Assembly (NCBI RefSeq): GCF_034067285.1
Contig: NZ_CP139286.1
Coordinates: 62,001-126,000 of the forward strand
Direction: 5' to 3'
DNA: 64,000 nucleotides
Source of the DNA: Acinetobacter pittii
Lineage (GTDB): Bacteria > Pseudomonadota > Gammaproteobacteria > Pseudomonadales > Moraxellaceae
In this document: positions 28,796 to 39,133 of the stretch, one piece after another
How positions within the stretch are numbered: position 1 is the first letter of the stretch
How the letters are laid out: the number at the start of each line of letters is the position of its first letter
The notes under the pieces: model-generated
Database searches by the model: none
What the model was told of the DNA's origin: nothing
Seen by the model: the letters and a program-made list of their open reading frames with translations, nothing else
Position numbers and translations under genes: made by a program

Positions 28796-30634
28796 TTACT
28801 CTACAGTTACTGACTTCGCCAAGTTACGTGGCTGGTCAACGTCTGTACCACGTAATACAGCAACGTGATAAGACAATAACTGAACTGGTACGCTATAAAT
28901 AATTGGTGCAAGCCATTCATTTACTGCTGGAATATGTACAACATGTTGTCGGTCTTTTTCATTGATTCCGCTATTTTCATCAGCAAAAACGAATAATTCA
29001 CCACCACGTGCCTGAACTTCTTCCATATTCGATTTTAGCTTATCAAGCATTTCATCATTTGGTGCAAGAATCACGATTGGCATTTCATTATCAACAAGTG
29101 CTAATGGGCCGTGTTTTAACTCACCAGCTGCATAGCCTTCAGCATGGATATATGAAATTTCTTTGAGCTTTAATGCGCCTTCCAATGCGATTGGATAATT
29201 CGTGCCACGGCCTAAGAATAAGCAGTGATTTTTCTCAACGAATAATTCAGACAAACGCAAAATTTCTGGGTCATTCTTAAGCGTATCAAGAATAACTTTC
29301 GGGCTGTGCCATAATTCACGTGTAATTTCTTCAAGCAGAGCAGGGCTAATACGTTGTTTCACTTGACCAATTTTCAAGATTAACAACATAAGCGCAGCAA
29401 GCTGAGTCGTGAACGCTTTAGTTGAAGCAACACCAATCTCAGGACCAGCAAGAGTCAATAAGTGGTGATCAGTTTCACGAACCATTGAAGACGTAGCAAC
29501 GTTACAGATAGTCAAAGTTTGAATATCGATATTGTTTGCTTTTGCACGTTTTTGAGTTTCACGTAGTGCCGCTAAAGTATCGGCTGTTTCACCTGACTGA
29601 GAAATACAAATATAAAGTGTATTTTCAACAATTACAGGAGTGCGATAGCGGAATTCGCTTGCGATTTCAACTTGGCAAGGCACGCCAATGAGTTGCTCAA
29701 ACCAATATTTCGCAATCATTCCTGAATGGTAACTTGTACCACATGCAATAATTTGTACGCTTTGAATTTTATTGAAATCTGCATCAGCATTTTTCAAGAA
29801 ATCATCACGTAAGCTATTGCCATCAAGCGCTTGAGAAATCGTTTGCTTGATTGCTTCTGGTTGCTCATAAATTTCTTTGAGCATGTAGTGTTTGTATTCA
29901 CCTTTTGATGCACTACTTACGGTTGCATCAAGCTCTCGCACTGGACGTTCAACGCGCTCGCCATTTGCAAATACTTCAATTGAAGTACGAGTAAGACGTG
30001 CAATATCACCTTCTTCTAGGTACATAAAGCGGTTAGTCACTGGTAAAAGGGCTAATTGGTCTGAACTAATAAAGTTTTCACCAATACCTACACCAATCAC
30101 TAAAGGTGAACCTTCACGTACAGTAATCAGTTCATCTGGATAGTCGCTATGGATAATACCTAACGCATAGGCACCTTTAAGTTGCGGTACAACAGTTTCG
30201 ACAGCTTCTAAAAGGCTATCTGTGCTTTTTAGTGCTTCAGCAACTAAGTGGGCAACAACTTCAGTATCTGTTTGAGAAGTAAAAACATAACCTAAAGCTT
30301 GAAGGTCATCTTTTAATTCTTGATAGTTTTCAATAATACCGTTATGTACAACAGCAACCTTACCAGACATATGCGGGTGAGCATTATTTTCAGTTGGTTT
30401 ACCGTGCGTTGCCCAACGTGTATGTGCAATCCCGATCGCCCCTGTAAGCTGGTGTTCAGCAACAGCATCTGCAAGGTTGATGACTTTACCTACACGGCGC
30501 TCACGTAAAATTTGTTGATTATTTAATAAAGCAACACCCGCAGAATCATAACCACGGTATTCAAGACGTTTTAAACCTTCAATTAAAATCTCGGTTACAC
30601 AACGTTCTGCAACGCCTCCGACGATACCACACAT
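28796..30634 (-). CDS. glmS: Glutamine--fructose-6-phosphate aminotransferase (isomerizing)
   Basis: A 612-residue enzyme that makes glucosamine-6-phosphate. The N-terminal glutaminase starts MCGIVGGV with the catalytic Cys2; two SIS domains follow (about 285-425 and 460-600), with CGTSYHSG and SQSGETADTLAAL, and the protein ends in the usual LAKSVTVE. It lies 12 bases after glmU and completes the UDP-GlcNAc supply pair. No glmS ribozyme is expected or seen. Confidence 0.97.
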   Translation of the reverse strand: MCGIVGGVAERCVTEILIEGLKRLEYRGYDSAGVALLNNQQILRERRVGKVINLADAVAEHQLTGAIGIAHTRWATHGKPTENNAHPHMSGKVAVVHNGIIENYQELKDDLQALGYVFTSQTDTEVVAHLVAEALKSTDSLLEAVETVVPQLKGAYALGIIHSDYPDELITVREGSPLVIGVGIGENFISSDQLALLPVTNRFMYLEEGDIARLTRTSIEVFANGERVERPVRELDATVSSASKGEYKHYMLKEIYEQPEAIKQTISQALDGNSLRDDFLKNADADFNKIQSVQIIACGTSYHSGMIAKYWFEQLIGVPCQVEIASEFRYRTPVIVENTLYICISQSGETADTLAALRETQKRAKANNIDIQTLTICNVATSSMVRETDHHLLTLAGPEIGVASTKAFTTQLAALMLLILKIGQVKQRISPALLEEITRELWHSPKVILDTLKNDPEILRLSELFVEKNHCLFLGRGTNYPIALEGALKLKEISYIHAEGYAAGELKHGPLALVDNEMPIVILAPNDEMLDKLKSNMEEVQARGGELFVFADENSGINEKDRQHVVHIPAVNEWLAPIIYSVPVQLLSYHVAVLRGTDVDQPRNLAKSVTVE

Positions 30635-30646
30635 ACTTCAATCCTC

Positions 30647-32011
30647 TTATTTTTTAACCTTTTGGGGACGTTGATAATTTGCTTTTGAAATTTGTTGCGC
30701 ACGTTCAAAGGAGAGACTTTGTTCGGCTACATCTTTCGTAATCACAGAACCCGCACCAACTGTAGCGCCATTCCCAATGGTCACCGGAGCAACCAGCGAG
30801 CTATTAGAACCGATAAAAACGGCATCGCCAATAGTGGTTTTGTGTTTATTTGCACCGTCATAATTACAAGTAATCGTACCTGCCCCAATGTTTGATTCAG
30901 CACCGATTTCTGCATCACCTAAATAGGTGAAATGGTTAGCTTTACTACCCAATCCAATTGTTGTGTTTTTAACTTCCACAAAATTGCCAATATGTACTTC
31001 ATTTGCCAATTTAGCGCCTGGGCGTAAGCGTGCAAATGGTCCAATTTGAGCATTTTCACCGACAACCGCACTATCAAAAATGCTATAAGCCTGAACTTTA
31101 GTGCCTGCTGCAATTTTGGTGTTCTTTAAAATACAACCAGCGCCGATTTCGACAAAATCACCAAGCTCGCAGTCGCCTTCAATAACCACATTGACGTCAA
31201 TACGAACGTCATGTCCAACTTTCACAGTACCGCGTAAGTCAAAACGTGCAGGGTCGGCAAAAGTTACGCCTTGTTGCATAAGCTCTTTTGCTTGCTGTTG
31301 TTGAAACTCACGTTCAAGTGCAGCCAGTTGCAAACGGTCATTGACACCTTCAACTTCAAATGCGAGTTCTGGTTGAATAGATGCGATTTCTAGTCCATCT
31401 GCAACAGCCATTGCCACGATATCGGTTAGGTAATATTCGCCTTGCGCATTTTCATTTGAAAGTTTAGGCAACCACTCATGAAGTTTTGCGTTGCTAACAC
31501 AGTAAATACCGGTGTTGATTTCTTGAATCTGGCGCTGAGCTTCTGTTGCATCTTTATGCTCAACAATCGCTTGAATCTTGCCTTCTTGACGAACGATACG
31601 ACCATAACCTGTTGGGTTATCGACATGTAAAGTAATCATGCCAATACCCGTTTTACTTGATTCTTCAACAAGTTGCTCGAGCGTTGTTTGACGTACTAAA
31701 GGTACATCACCATAAAGAATTAATGAAATACCGTCTTTAGGAAGTACGGGTAAGGTCATTTGTACTGCATGGCCTGTACCTAATTGTTCTGCTTGTTCAA
31801 CCCATTCAATATTTTCTTGTGAAAAAGTTTGTTTGACGTGGTCACCACCATGTCCATAAATCGTAATAATATTTTCTGCGAGTATTTTTTTTGCTGTTTG
31901 AATGACATGTCCTAAAAGTGGGCGACCCGCTAAAGGTTGTAGTACTTTAGGAAGCTGAGAACGCATACGCGTTCCTTTGCCAGCAGCAAGAATAATGACG
32001 GTAGTTGACAT
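30647..32011 (-). CDS. glmU: Bifunctional GlcNAc-1-P uridyltransferase / glucosamine-1-P acetyltransferase
   Basis: A 454-residue two-domain enzyme. The N-terminal pyrophosphorylase has [17 protein letters not shown]; the C-terminal left-handed beta-helix has hexapeptide repeats from about residue 250 and the acetyltransferase segment [20 protein letters not shown]. It gives UDP-GlcNAc from GlcN-1-P. It is 16 bases after pgpA and 12 before glmS. Confidence 0.97.
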   Translation of the reverse strand: MSTTVIILAAGKGTRMRSQLPKVLQPLAGRPLLGHVIQTAKKILAENIITIYGHGGDHVKQTFSQENIEWVEQAEQLGTGHAVQMTLPVLPKDGISLILYGDVPLVRQTTLEQLVEESSKTGIGMITLHVDNPTGYGRIVRQEGKIQAIVEHKDATEAQRQIQEINTGIYCVSNAKLHEWLPKLSNENAQGEYYLTDIVAMAVADGLEIASIQPELAFEVEGVNDRLQLAALEREFQQQQAKELMQQGVTFADPARFDLRGTVKVGHDVRIDVNVVIEGDCELGDFVEIGAGCILKNTKIAAGTKVQAYSIFDSAVVGENAQIGPFARLRPGAKLANEVHIGNFVEVKNTTIGLGSKANHFTYLGDAEIGAESNIGAGTITCNYDGANKHKTTIGDAVFIGSNSSLVAPVTIGNGATVGAGSVITKDVAEQSLSFERAQQISKANYQRPQKVKK

Positions 32012-32027
32012 GTATAACTCTAATGAT

Positions 32028-32543
32028 TTAACTCGAATGGATAATAATTAGTGTACAAAGAGCAGCCCATACACCGGCAATAATATCGTCAAGCATAATA
32101 CCAAAACCACCATGCACTTGACGATCAATAACGCGTATAGGCCAAGGTTTCCAAACATCGAAAATCCGAAATAATATAAATCCCCCGATCACCCACATCC
32201 AATTCATTTGTTGTAAATAAAGCAGAGGAAGAAAGGTAATAGATTGACCTGCAAATTCGTCCCACACAATTCGACCATCATCGTGTACATCTATAACTTT
32301 TGCAGTTTGACCACAGATATAAATCCCAACCAATGACATGATGAGGATGGCGATCAAGCTTAAGTTAAAGCCAAGCGATAACCAGATTGGAACGAAGAGT
32401 AGGGCAAAGGCAGAGCCAAAAGTACCGGGAGCTTTAGGTGCGAGACCAGATCCGAAACCAACTCCACAGAAAACGATGCAGCGGTTGAACCAAGACATGT
32501 CCTTAAAATGAATCGGTGGCTTATGCAAAGTGTTGGTATCCAT
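32028..32543 (-). CDS. pgpA: Phosphatidylglycerophosphatase A
   Basis: A 171-residue membrane phosphatase that makes phosphatidylglycerol from its phosphate. Family markers are [16 protein letters not shown] near residue 30, and WDEFAGQ plus [13 protein letters not shown] with [15 protein letters not shown]. It follows thiL, as in E. coli (nusB-thiL-pgpA). I chose ATG 32543, which overlaps the thiL end by 23 bases; a start at MSWFN 15 codons later is possible since neither has a clear ribosome site. Confidence 0.93.
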   Translation of the reverse strand: MDTNTLHKPPIHFKDMSWFNRCIVFCGVGFGSGLAPKAPGTFGSAFALLFVPIWLSLGFNLSLIAILIMSLVGIYICGQTAKVIDVHDDGRIVWDEFAGQSITFLPLLYLQQMNWMWVIGGFILFRIFDVWKPWPIRVIDRQVHGGFGIMLDDIIAGVWAALCTLIIIHSS

Positions 32544-33438
32544 GAATTTGCAATGGGTAATCTGAACCCAAATGCTCAAAAGTTAGTTGTGTTTTTTCAA
32601 CGATCTCTCCGATCATTGTAATCTTAATGTCTAGTTGTTTTTGCAAAAGTTTTTCATAATTTTGCGGTGTTATTGTAAAACATAATTCGTAGTCATCGCC
32701 ACCAGCGAGTGCATATTGCCAACGCTGATGTTCTGGTAGTTCTTGTAGAGTTAAATCAATCGGTAACTTTTCTAAAAGTAACCGAGCGCCGACGTGCGAG
32801 GCTTTTAAAATATGGCCTAAATCTTGGGCTAATCCATCAGAAATATCAATCATGCTAGAAGCAAGTCCCTTTAACTGTTGTCCAAGCTGACAACGTGGTG
32901 TCGGGTAGTCTAGTCTTTTTTGTAATGGATGACCTAGGTGCTGTAAACCATATGCTGCATCACCAACTTGACCGCTCACACACACATAGTCACCGACTTT
33001 TGCGCCCGAACGTAACACCGCTTGTCCAGCTTCAATCCAACCCATAGCCGTCACAGTAATGGTCAGATGTGGACCTTGGGTCGTATCTCCGCCAATAAGA
33101 GCAACCCCAAATTGATTACAGCAGTCATAAATTCCCTGACTGAATCCTTCAAGCCATTCATGGTCAATAGTAGGAAGACTTAACGCTAGTAAAATACTAT
33201 GCGGTTTTGCCCCCATTGCTGCAATATCTGAAAGATTGACAGCTACGCTTTTCCAGCCAATCGCATGGGCAGAAGTATCAAGAGGGAAGTGACGTCCAGC
33301 AACGAGTGTATCTGCACAGATCACCAATTGTTGGTTTGCGGGAGGGGTAATTAAGGCTGAGTCATCTCCAATACCTAAGGTGACATCTGTATAAGATTGT
33401 CTGTTAAAGTACTGGTCAATAATAGAAAACTCAGCCAT
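32521..33438 (-). CDS. thiL: Thiamine-monophosphate kinase
   Basis: A 305-residue PurM-like ATP-dependent kinase making thiamine diphosphate. Motifs: LGIGDDSALI, the VNLSDIAAMGAKP segment, GGDTTQGPHLTIT, MIDISDGLAQDL and LAGGDDYELCFT. Start ATG 33438 gives the usual MAEFSIIDQYF; the longer frame overlaps nusB. It belongs to the ribB-ribH-nusB-thiL-pgpA run. Confidence 0.96.
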   Translation of the reverse strand: MAEFSIIDQYFNRQSYTDVTLGIGDDSALITPPANQQLVICADTLVAGRHFPLDTSAHAIGWKSVAVNLSDIAAMGAKPHSILLALSLPTIDHEWLEGFSQGIYDCCNQFGVALIGGDTTQGPHLTITVTAMGWIEAGQAVLRSGAKVGDYVCVSGQVGDAAYGLQHLGHPLQKRLDYPTPRCQLGQQLKGLASSMIDISDGLAQDLGHILKASHVGARLLLEKLPIDLTLQELPEHQRWQYALAGGDDYELCFTITPQNYEKLLQKQLDIKITMIGEIVEKTQLTFEHLGSDYPLQIHGYQHFA

Positions 33439-33454
33439 ATCAACTTCAAACCTG

Positions 33455-33904
33455 TTAGTTTGCTTGTTGTTTTTCAGCACTACGTAGTGTTGAACTTAAA
33501 CGATCTAGAACGCCATTAATATATTTATGGCTATCTGCTCCACCAAAGTGTTTAGCGAGTTCAATAGCCTCATCTAGAACTACTCGGTAAGGTACTTCTA
33601 AATGATCACGTAACTCGTAAGCACCTAAGCGTAATGTTGCTAGCTCTACACCATCAAGTGCACTAAGTTCACGGTCAAGAACCGGAACAAGTAATGCATC
33701 AAGATCTTCGTGCTGTGCAATCACTTGTGTTAGCAGTTCGTGATAGTAGTTTAAGTCTACCTTGTGCATTGCATTTTCCGCACGGGTACGTGCTTCGATT
33801 TCATGTACAGGATTGTGACTCATTTGCCACTCATAAATACCTTGTACAGCAAAACGACGTGCTTTACGTTTTGCTGCATAAGCGGCTTGCAGTGTTTGAG
33901 ACAT
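33455..33904 (-). CDS. nusB: Transcription antitermination factor NusB
   Basis: A 149-residue all-helical RNA-binding protein; with NusE it binds boxA in rRNA leader transcripts. The N-terminal arginine-rich [13 protein letters not shown] and the C-terminal [26 protein letters not shown] are typical. It lies three bases after ribH. Confidence 0.96.
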   Translation of the reverse strand: MSQTLQAAYAAKRKARRFAVQGIYEWQMSHNPVHEIEARTRAENAMHKVDLNYYHELLTQVIAQHEDLDALLVPVLDRELSALDGVELATLRLGAYELRDHLEVPYRVVLDEAIELAKHFGGADSHKYINGVLDRLSSTLRSAEKQQAN

Positions 33905-33907
33905 GCT

Positions 33908-34378
33908 TTAAATTGCCTTTAATAAATTAACCATTTCAATAGCAGTCAATGCAGCTTCGCTACCTTTGTTTCCTGCTTTTGTACCTGAACGTTCGATGGC
34001 TTGCTCGATGCTATCAGTAGTTAATACACCATTGATGACAGGCAAGCTGCTTTCTAACGCGACTACACCTAAACCTTTTGCACATTCACCAGCAACGAAG
34101 TCAAAGTGTGGTGTGCTACCACGAATCACTGCGCCAAGTGCGATGATTGCATCAAATTGGTTTGATGTAGCTAATTTTTTAGCAACAATCGGGAGTTCCC
34201 ATGCGCCAGGAGCATGAATAACAGTAATGTTATCTTCATTTACACCATGACGTTTTAATGTGTCGATTGCACCATCCAATAAGTGTTCAACAACAAAGCT
34301 GTTGAAACGACCCACTAAAATCGCATAACGACCTTCGCTTGCGAGATGTAATAAACCTTCAATACGGCGAATTGCCAT
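33908..34378 (-). CDS. ribH: 6,7-dimethyl-8-ribityllumazine synthase
   Basis: A 156-residue lumazine synthase, which joins the ribitylamino-uracil with dihydroxybutanone phosphate. Typical motifs: [30 protein letters not shown], and [19 protein letters not shown] with the catalytic His. It is 11 bases after ribB, which supplies one substrate. Confidence 0.97.
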   Translation of the reverse strand: MAIRRIEGLLHLASEGRYAILVGRFNSFVVEHLLDGAIDTLKRHGVNEDNITVIHAPGAWELPIVAKKLATSNQFDAIIALGAVIRGSTPHFDFVAGECAKGLGVVALESSLPVINGVLTTDSIEQAIERSGTKAGNKGSEAALTAIEMVNLLKAI

Positions 34379-34389
34379 AGCAACCTCGA

Positions 34390-35511
34390 TTATTTCGTTG
34401 TGATTTGATCAGCAGTGACATATTCCACTACTTCTAAATTAAAGCCAGATAAAGCATTGAAACGTAATGGTGAGCTAAGAAGCTTCATTTTTTCAACACC
34501 TAAATCACGCAAAATTTGAGCACCTACACCAATGGTTTGATATTGATGTGAAAGTGCTGCATTGGATTTCACCGGTTTTGGCTTATTTAAATCATCCAAC
34601 GCTGGTCCCAAGTCTTGCAAATGATCTTGTCCGATCCAGACTAAAACACCGCGATCACTCGCTGCAATCGTCTGTAGTGCACGGTCTAGATTCCACGCAG
34701 GTTCACCATCAGCTTTATTCAGCTTAAGTAAATCGCGAATTGGACTGAAACCATGTACACGTACTGTTGTAACACCTTCTTTTGGCTCGCCTTTAACTAA
34801 AGCCAAATGAATGTCCGGGTTACCAATCTCACGATAACGATAGAGTTCAAATGAACCATATTCTGTTTGAATGGTCTTTTGATCCAGACGTTCAACCGTT
34901 TGCTCATTGGTCATGCGGTAGTGAATCAAGTCCGCAATTGTACCAATTTTTAAGCCATGCTTCTCGGCAAAAATTTCTAAATCTGCACGGCGTGCCATTG
35001 TGCCATCTTCATTAATGATTTCACAAATGACAGAAGCCGGTTCAAGACCTGCTAAACGCGTTAAATCACAACCTGCTTCGGTATGACCTGCACGATGTAA
35101 AACACCACCTGGTTGTGCCATTAATGGGAAAATATGGCCAGGTTGTACGATATCAGTTGGTTTTGCATGCGCTGCGACAGCAGTTTGAATTGTATGTGCA
35201 CGCTCTGCTGCTGAGATACCTGTTGTAATACCTTCAGCGGCTTCGATTGATAACGTAAAGTTAGTGCTATGTTGGGCACCGTTTTGGTCAACCATCAAAG
35301 GAAGGTTTAACTGTTTACAGCGCTCACGACTTAACGTTAGACAAACTAGACCACGTGCATGAGTAATCATGAAGTTAATATCTTCAGGACGAACATGCGT
35401 TGCTGCAATGACAAGATCACCTTCATTTTCGCGATCTTCGTCATCCATCAAGATAACCATTTTGCCTGCACGAATATCGGCGACAAGATCTTCAACACGA
35501 CTCAGCGGCAT
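34390..35511 (-). CDS. ribB: Dihydroxybutanone phosphate synthase fused to a degenerate GTP cyclohydrolase II-like domain
   Basis: A 373-residue protein. Residues 1-205 form a complete RibB domain: [16 protein letters not shown] acidic loop, [11 protein letters not shown], and [13 protein letters not shown]. Residues 210-373 align with GTP cyclohydrolase II in outline, but where active RibA has its zinc cysteines after VRVHSE, this protein reads [16 protein letters not shown] with no cysteine, so that half is very likely not a GTP cyclohydrolase. Such RibBX proteins are known in proteobacteria. A separate ribA is expected elsewhere in the genome. It heads the ribH-nusB-thiL-pgpA run; no FMN riboswitch was seen upstream. 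Confidence 0.92.
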   Translation of the reverse strand: MPLSRVEDLVADIRAGKMVILMDDEDRENEGDLVIAATHVRPEDINFMITHARGLVCLTLSRERCKQLNLPLMVDQNGAQHSTNFTLSIEAAEGITTGISAAERAHTIQTAVAAHAKPTDIVQPGHIFPLMAQPGGVLHRAGHTEAGCDLTRLAGLEPASVICEIINEDGTMARRADLEIFAEKHGLKIGTIADLIHYRMTNEQTVERLDQKTIQTEYGSFELYRYREIGNPDIHLALVKGEPKEGVTTVRVHGFSPIRDLLKLNKADGEPAWNLDRALQTIAASDRGVLVWIGQDHLQDLGPALDDLNKPKPVKSNAALSHQYQTIGVGAQILRDLGVEKMKLLSSPLRFNALSGFNLEVVEYVTADQITTK

Positions 35512-35707
35512 TCGCTTTCACCTTTTTTTGTCGTAAGACAATTTCTATTTAATAAATTTTGCATAGTTTACGCTGTTTAGATAATTTTGCCTATGATTCT
35601 GATTTATCCAAATTTGTGACACTTAAGAATAGATCGAGATTTATTTATACAAATAAATCATAAGAAAAAGGAGGGGTTTTAAATAAAAGCTATGAATTTA
35701 AATAAAA

Positions 35708-35730
35708 AAACCTAGCCAAAAGGCTAGGTT
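35708..35730 (-). terminator. Terminator after the YtjB-like gene
   Basis: AACCTAGCC and GGCTAGGTT around a four-base loop, followed on the minus strand by a run of T. It ends the gene that begins at 37058. Confidence 0.87.
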
Positions 35731-35750
35731 CTGGTATGCGCAGTTATTTT

Positions 35751-37058
35751 TTATGAAGCTGCACTGCTTGGACTATCATTTTGTGGGATTGATTTTTTAC
35801 CCATTAAAATTTCAGTCCGGATATTTTGAGCAAGTTCAGCACACTCTGCATTCATGCCATTGATCATAAATGCATGACGAGTCATCACATTGCTTGGGTT
35901 TGGCATTGCAACAAGTTGATAGCTGTCTTGAATCGCCTTGAGTTGATCATTCTCAAGATATAAAGCCGACTCTTTGGCATGAAGATGCTGTGCTAAACGT
36001 TGAGCAGCTTCTTTCGCATCAATTTGCATGGCTTCTACAGCGTTACACGTTGCACTACGAGTTTGCAGTGCGAAACGTTTATCTTCACGGTAACGTTTAT
36101 ATAAAACGTCAGAGAGTAGTTGGAAGACAGTTCCAATCATGAGCAGACACTCTACGGCATGCGTATGCGACGTTGAAATCGCAAGCGTCGCACCGTCGGC
36201 ATTAAACTCGTCTACCACTTCAATATCGGTTAGCTTCAATTGGTAATGCTTAACGCACAACTCAATACTCTTGTTTAAAAAGAGCTGACAGAGTTTGAAA
36301 TAAGGCACAGAAACAGATTGGTTAACACTGCTTAATAACTGTTTAGGGTCATAAAACTGGATATTGAGTGCCAAAGTATGTTGATCAACTGAATCTGAAG
36401 TTTTTTCAGTTTGTGGGCGAACCTTTGGTTTAGCTTTTGCTTGTTGCTGTGCTTGTGCAACCAACGTGACCGTATTTTGCTTTTCTAGAGCCAATGCTTG
36501 AGTTAACTGCTGAATTTCATGCTTCAAGCGGTTTTCTTCATTAATACGTGCCAAATATTCGCTACGGGTTGGACGAGCAATCGCGCGATAGGCAAGCCAT
36601 AATAAAACATGCAAAAATAGTGAAGCTAAAATTGCAAGCCATTGTGTACGAAGAATTTCTCCAATACTTGGCTGGATCAGCGTAACTTCGATAGACCCTA
36701 CTTTCTTTTCATTTTGAAGGGCATCACGAGCAAAAATCTCGCCTTGGCGGGTTTTTGAAATTCCGCTCGTTGCTAGAACCTGTTTGTTAGCATCAAGAAT
36801 GCGAATAGACGCAACACTTGGATTGGTCGCATAGCGATTGGCAATCAGAGCTAAAGACACCGTATTGGCAGGTTCAAGCTCAGATAAGCTGTCTGCAACG
36901 AGCTGACTGGTCATGAGCTGACCTTGACTCGCACGGTTTTCATTAAGCTGGTGTGTCGTTGCAATGACCAATAAAAAGGTATGCAATGCAAAACTAACGA
37001 TCAGTAGGCTAGCAAATAGCCCTTGTCTAGGCGCAATCAAGTTAAACTTCCAAGGCAA
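35751..37058 (-). CDS. YtjB/SMP (AhpA-like) family membrane protein, enlarged
   Basis: A 435-residue protein with an N-terminal membrane helix (about 15-35), a periplasmic domain of about 100 residues, a second helix near 140-160, a coiled-coil stretch rich in E and Q (about 168-210), and a cytoplasmic part of unknown fold up to 435. The first half resembles E. coli YtjB (SMP), which is also divergent from serB. The cytoplasmic half is extra compared with YtjB (about 214 residues). Function not known. The name rests on topology and synteny. Confidence 0.65.
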   Translation of the reverse strand: MPWKFNLIAPRQGLFASLLIVSFALHTFLLVIATTHQLNENRASQGQLMTSQLVADSLSELEPANTVSLALIANRYATNPSVASIRILDANKQVLATSGISKTRQGEIFARDALQNEKKVGSIEVTLIQPSIGEILRTQWLAILASLFLHVLLWLAYRAIARPTRSEYLARINEENRLKHEIQQLTQALALEKQNTVTLVAQAQQQAKAKPKVRPQTEKTSDSVDQHTLALNIQFYDPKQLLSSVNQSVSVPYFKLCQLFLNKSIELCVKHYQLKLTDIEVVDEFNADGATLAISTSHTHAVECLLMIGTVFQLLSDVLYKRYREDKRFALQTRSATCNAVEAMQIDAKEAAQRLAQHLHAKESALYLENDQLKAIQDSYQLVAMPNPSNVMTRHAFMINGMNAECAELAQNIRTEILMGKKSIPQNDSPSSAAS

Positions 37059-37117
37059 TTATATTGAAATTCGATTATGATTCTTACAATAGTTGTCACT
37101 CAGACTAGAGTCAATTC

Positions 37118-38341
37118 ATGCGAGAAATCATTCTTATATCCTTTTTAGGACCAGACCAACCAAACCAGTTTACCCGATTAATGCAAGTACTATCCGTACA
37201 TTCATTGCAAATACTGGATGTAGGTCAGGCTGTTATTCATAATCAACTTACATTAGGCATTGTGGTCGCTTCTGATAATGAAACTGCGACCGCATTGGCA
37301 ATGAAAGAGATTCTGATTTTAGCACATGATATTGGCTTAACAGTGCGCTTTAAACCAATCACGGGCGCAGAATACGATCAATGGGTAAGCGAAGGCGGCC
37401 GTACTCGTTATATCGTCACGGCTTTAGCCCCAGAACTCACTGCTGCACATTTACAAGCGGTTACACAAATTGTGTCTAGCCAAGGCTTTAACATCGAAAC
37501 GGTAACGCGTTTATCAGGTCGTGTCGACTTTGAAAAGGATAGCGCATTCCCACGCCGTGCATGTGTACAGTTTGGTTTAAGTAGTGGCCCAACTTTAGAT
37601 GCACAAGCTATGCGTGCTGCATGTTTACTTCTTTCAAGCGAATTAAATATTGATGTTGCTGTTCAAGAAGACAACGCTTATCGACGCAATCGCCGTTTAG
37701 TGTGTTTTGATATGGACTCAACCTTAATTGAGCAAGAAGTGATTGATGAGTTGGCGATTGAAGCAGGGGTAGGCGCTCAAGTTGCTGAAATTACTGAAAG
37801 AGCGATGCAAGGTGAGCTTGATTTTCAGCAAAGTTTCCGCGCACGTGTCGCATTATTAAAAGGGCTTGATGCCGCTGTTTTACCTAAAATTGCAGAGCGA
37901 TTAACCATTACTGAAGGTGCAGAACGCCTGATCTCGACTTTAAAAGCACTTGGGTATAAAACGGCAATTTTATCAGGTGGATTCCAGTATTTTGCTGAAT
38001 ATTTACAAGGCAAACTGGGTATTGATGAAGTTCATGCCAATATCTTAGATGTGCAAGACGGTTTCGTAACAGGTGAAGTGAAAGGTGCGATTGTTGATGG
38101 TGCCCGTAAAGCTGAGCTATTACGCGAGCTTGCGAATAAAATGGGTATTTCTCTAGAGCAAGCGATGGCAGTAGGCGATGGCGCAAACGACTTGCCAATG
38201 CTTGCTATTGCGGGCCTGGGCGTTGCTTATCGTGCAAAACCATTAGTACGTCAAAATGCAAATCAAGCGATTTCAAGTGTGGGTTTAGATGGTGTACTTT
38301 ATCTACTCGGTATGCATGACAAAGATTTAAATCGTGCTTAA
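37118..38341 (+). CDS. serB: Phosphoserine phosphatase
   Basis: A 407-residue protein, the last step of serine synthesis. It has ACT-like domains in the N-terminal half (about 1-170) and a HAD phosphatase domain (about 195-400) with the nucleophile in VCFDMDSTLIEQE, the AILSGGFQYF segment and GDGANDLPML. The long N-terminal region is common in this group. It has its own terminator. Confidence 0.96.
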   Translation: MREIILISFLGPDQPNQFTRLMQVLSVHSLQILDVGQAVIHNQLTLGIVVASDNETATALAMKEILILAHDIGLTVRFKPITGAEYDQWVSEGGRTRYIVTALAPELTAAHLQAVTQIVSSQGFNIETVTRLSGRVDFEKDSAFPRRACVQFGLSSGPTLDAQAMRAACLLLSSELNIDVAVQEDNAYRRNRRLVCFDMDSTLIEQEVIDELAIEAGVGAQVAEITERAMQGELDFQQSFRARVALLKGLDAAVLPKIAERLTITEGAERLISTLKALGYKTAILSGGFQYFAEYLQGKLGIDEVHANILDVQDGFVTGEVKGAIVDGARKAELLRELANKMGISLEQAMAVGDGANDLPMLAIAGLGVAYRAKPLVRQNANQAISSVGLDGVLYLLGMHDKDLNRA

Positions 38342-38359
38342 CCTATATGGATAAGCTTT

Positions 38360-38388
38360 AAGCGCTACTTCAGAGTAGCGCTTTTTTT
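38360..38388 (+). terminator. Terminator of serB
   Basis: AAGCGCTACT (38360-38369), loop TCAG, AGTAGCGCTT (38374-38383), then T. Confidence 0.9.
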
Positions 38389-38750
38389 ATGCAGAATAGT
38401 CATAAAAACAAGCAAGTTATGACAGAATTTTGCACAGAAAAAAGGCAATAAAAAAAACTGAAAAAAACTTATTTTGATCCTTAAAAACAGCATATTTTTT
38501 TGTAATGACACGCCAGAATTGATGCCATATAGGGAATCGAACTTTTTGAATTTTACAAAAATGTAATGACAAAAGAATGTTGCGACAAAGTATGTCGCAT
38601 TAAGAAAAAACGGGTCTTTTTTTCTAAAAAAAAACATACATAATGCATCCTAAGCTTCAACACAAATCATGAATTAAAGTTGTTTTTGGAATGAGGTCGG
38701 GTATTAAAGACCGAATGTTTTTAGACGTTTTCATTAAGACGGAGGTTTCT
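38389..38750. other. Long A+T-rich leader before a small membrane gene
   Basis: About 360 bases with no convincing gene and many A and T runs. It holds two copies of TGTAATGACA (38501-38510, 38562-38571), a hairpin TGCGACA/TGTCGCA at 38581-38599, and a poly-T tract near 38616. This looks like a regulated promoter or leader, details unknown. Confidence 0.5.
38581..38599. repeat. Short inverted repeat in the leader
   Basis: TGCGACA and TGTCGCA separated by five bases. It could be an operator or a hairpin in RNA. Confidence 0.45.
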
Positions 38751-39086
38751 ATGGTAACAGCGAATTTTGCCGCTATCGCCGGATTCAGCTTAATTGCTGT
38801 CGCGCTTGTTGCTGTTTTCTTTTCTCCTTACCGTCGTTGGCTTGGTTTTATGCTTGCAGGGATGTTCTTTTGGGGGCTATTGGAAGTGGTCCGTTTTGGA
38901 GTTCAAGTCACTTTTGAGATGCCAGTCACATATAGTTATTTAACTGCACTAAGTCTAGCGATGGTAATGGTTACATTTATTTTGTTACGTGAGGATAAAC
39001 AAGCACAAAAGGCTTTGGCAAATCGCCAATATATAGAACACACGCCAGTATATGAAGATGATCAGCAGCAATGTTCTAGCCGATAA
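38751..39086 (+). CDS. Small inner-membrane protein (possibly AciT)
   Basis: A 111-residue protein with three hydrophobic segments (about 5-25, 32-50, 58-80) and a short hydrophilic tail ending in QQQCSSR. The start at 38751 is fixed by GGAGG seven bases before it; the upstream ATG at 38691 has no ribosome site. From memory it resembles the Acinetobacter protein called AciT, tied to ciprofloxacin tolerance, but I cannot verify this and give no symbol. It has a long leader of its own and its own terminator. Confidence 0.75.
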   Translation: MVTANFAAIAGFSLIAVALVAVFFSPYRRWLGFMLAGMFFWGLLEVVRFGVQVTFEMPVTYSYLTALSLAMVMVTFILLREDKQAQKALANRQYIEHTPVYEDDQQQCSSR

Positions 39087-39106
39087 TTAAATTGTTATCT
39101 AAAGGT

Positions 39107-39133
39107 AAAAAGGCATGCACAGCATGCCTTTTT
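39107..39133 (+). terminator. Terminator after the small membrane gene
   Basis: AAAAAGGCATGC, loop ACA, GCATGCCTTTTT: a perfect twelve-pair stem with T run. Confidence 0.9.

Noticed and set aside
35512..35700. FMN riboswitch before ribB
   Set aside because: None of the conserved RFN sequence blocks could be seen in this A+T-rich stretch.
38365..38637. Minus-strand open frame of 90 codons in the serB downstream gap
   Set aside because: It is made of poly-A/T runs giving strings of Phe and Lys, has no ribosome site, and overlaps the serB terminator.
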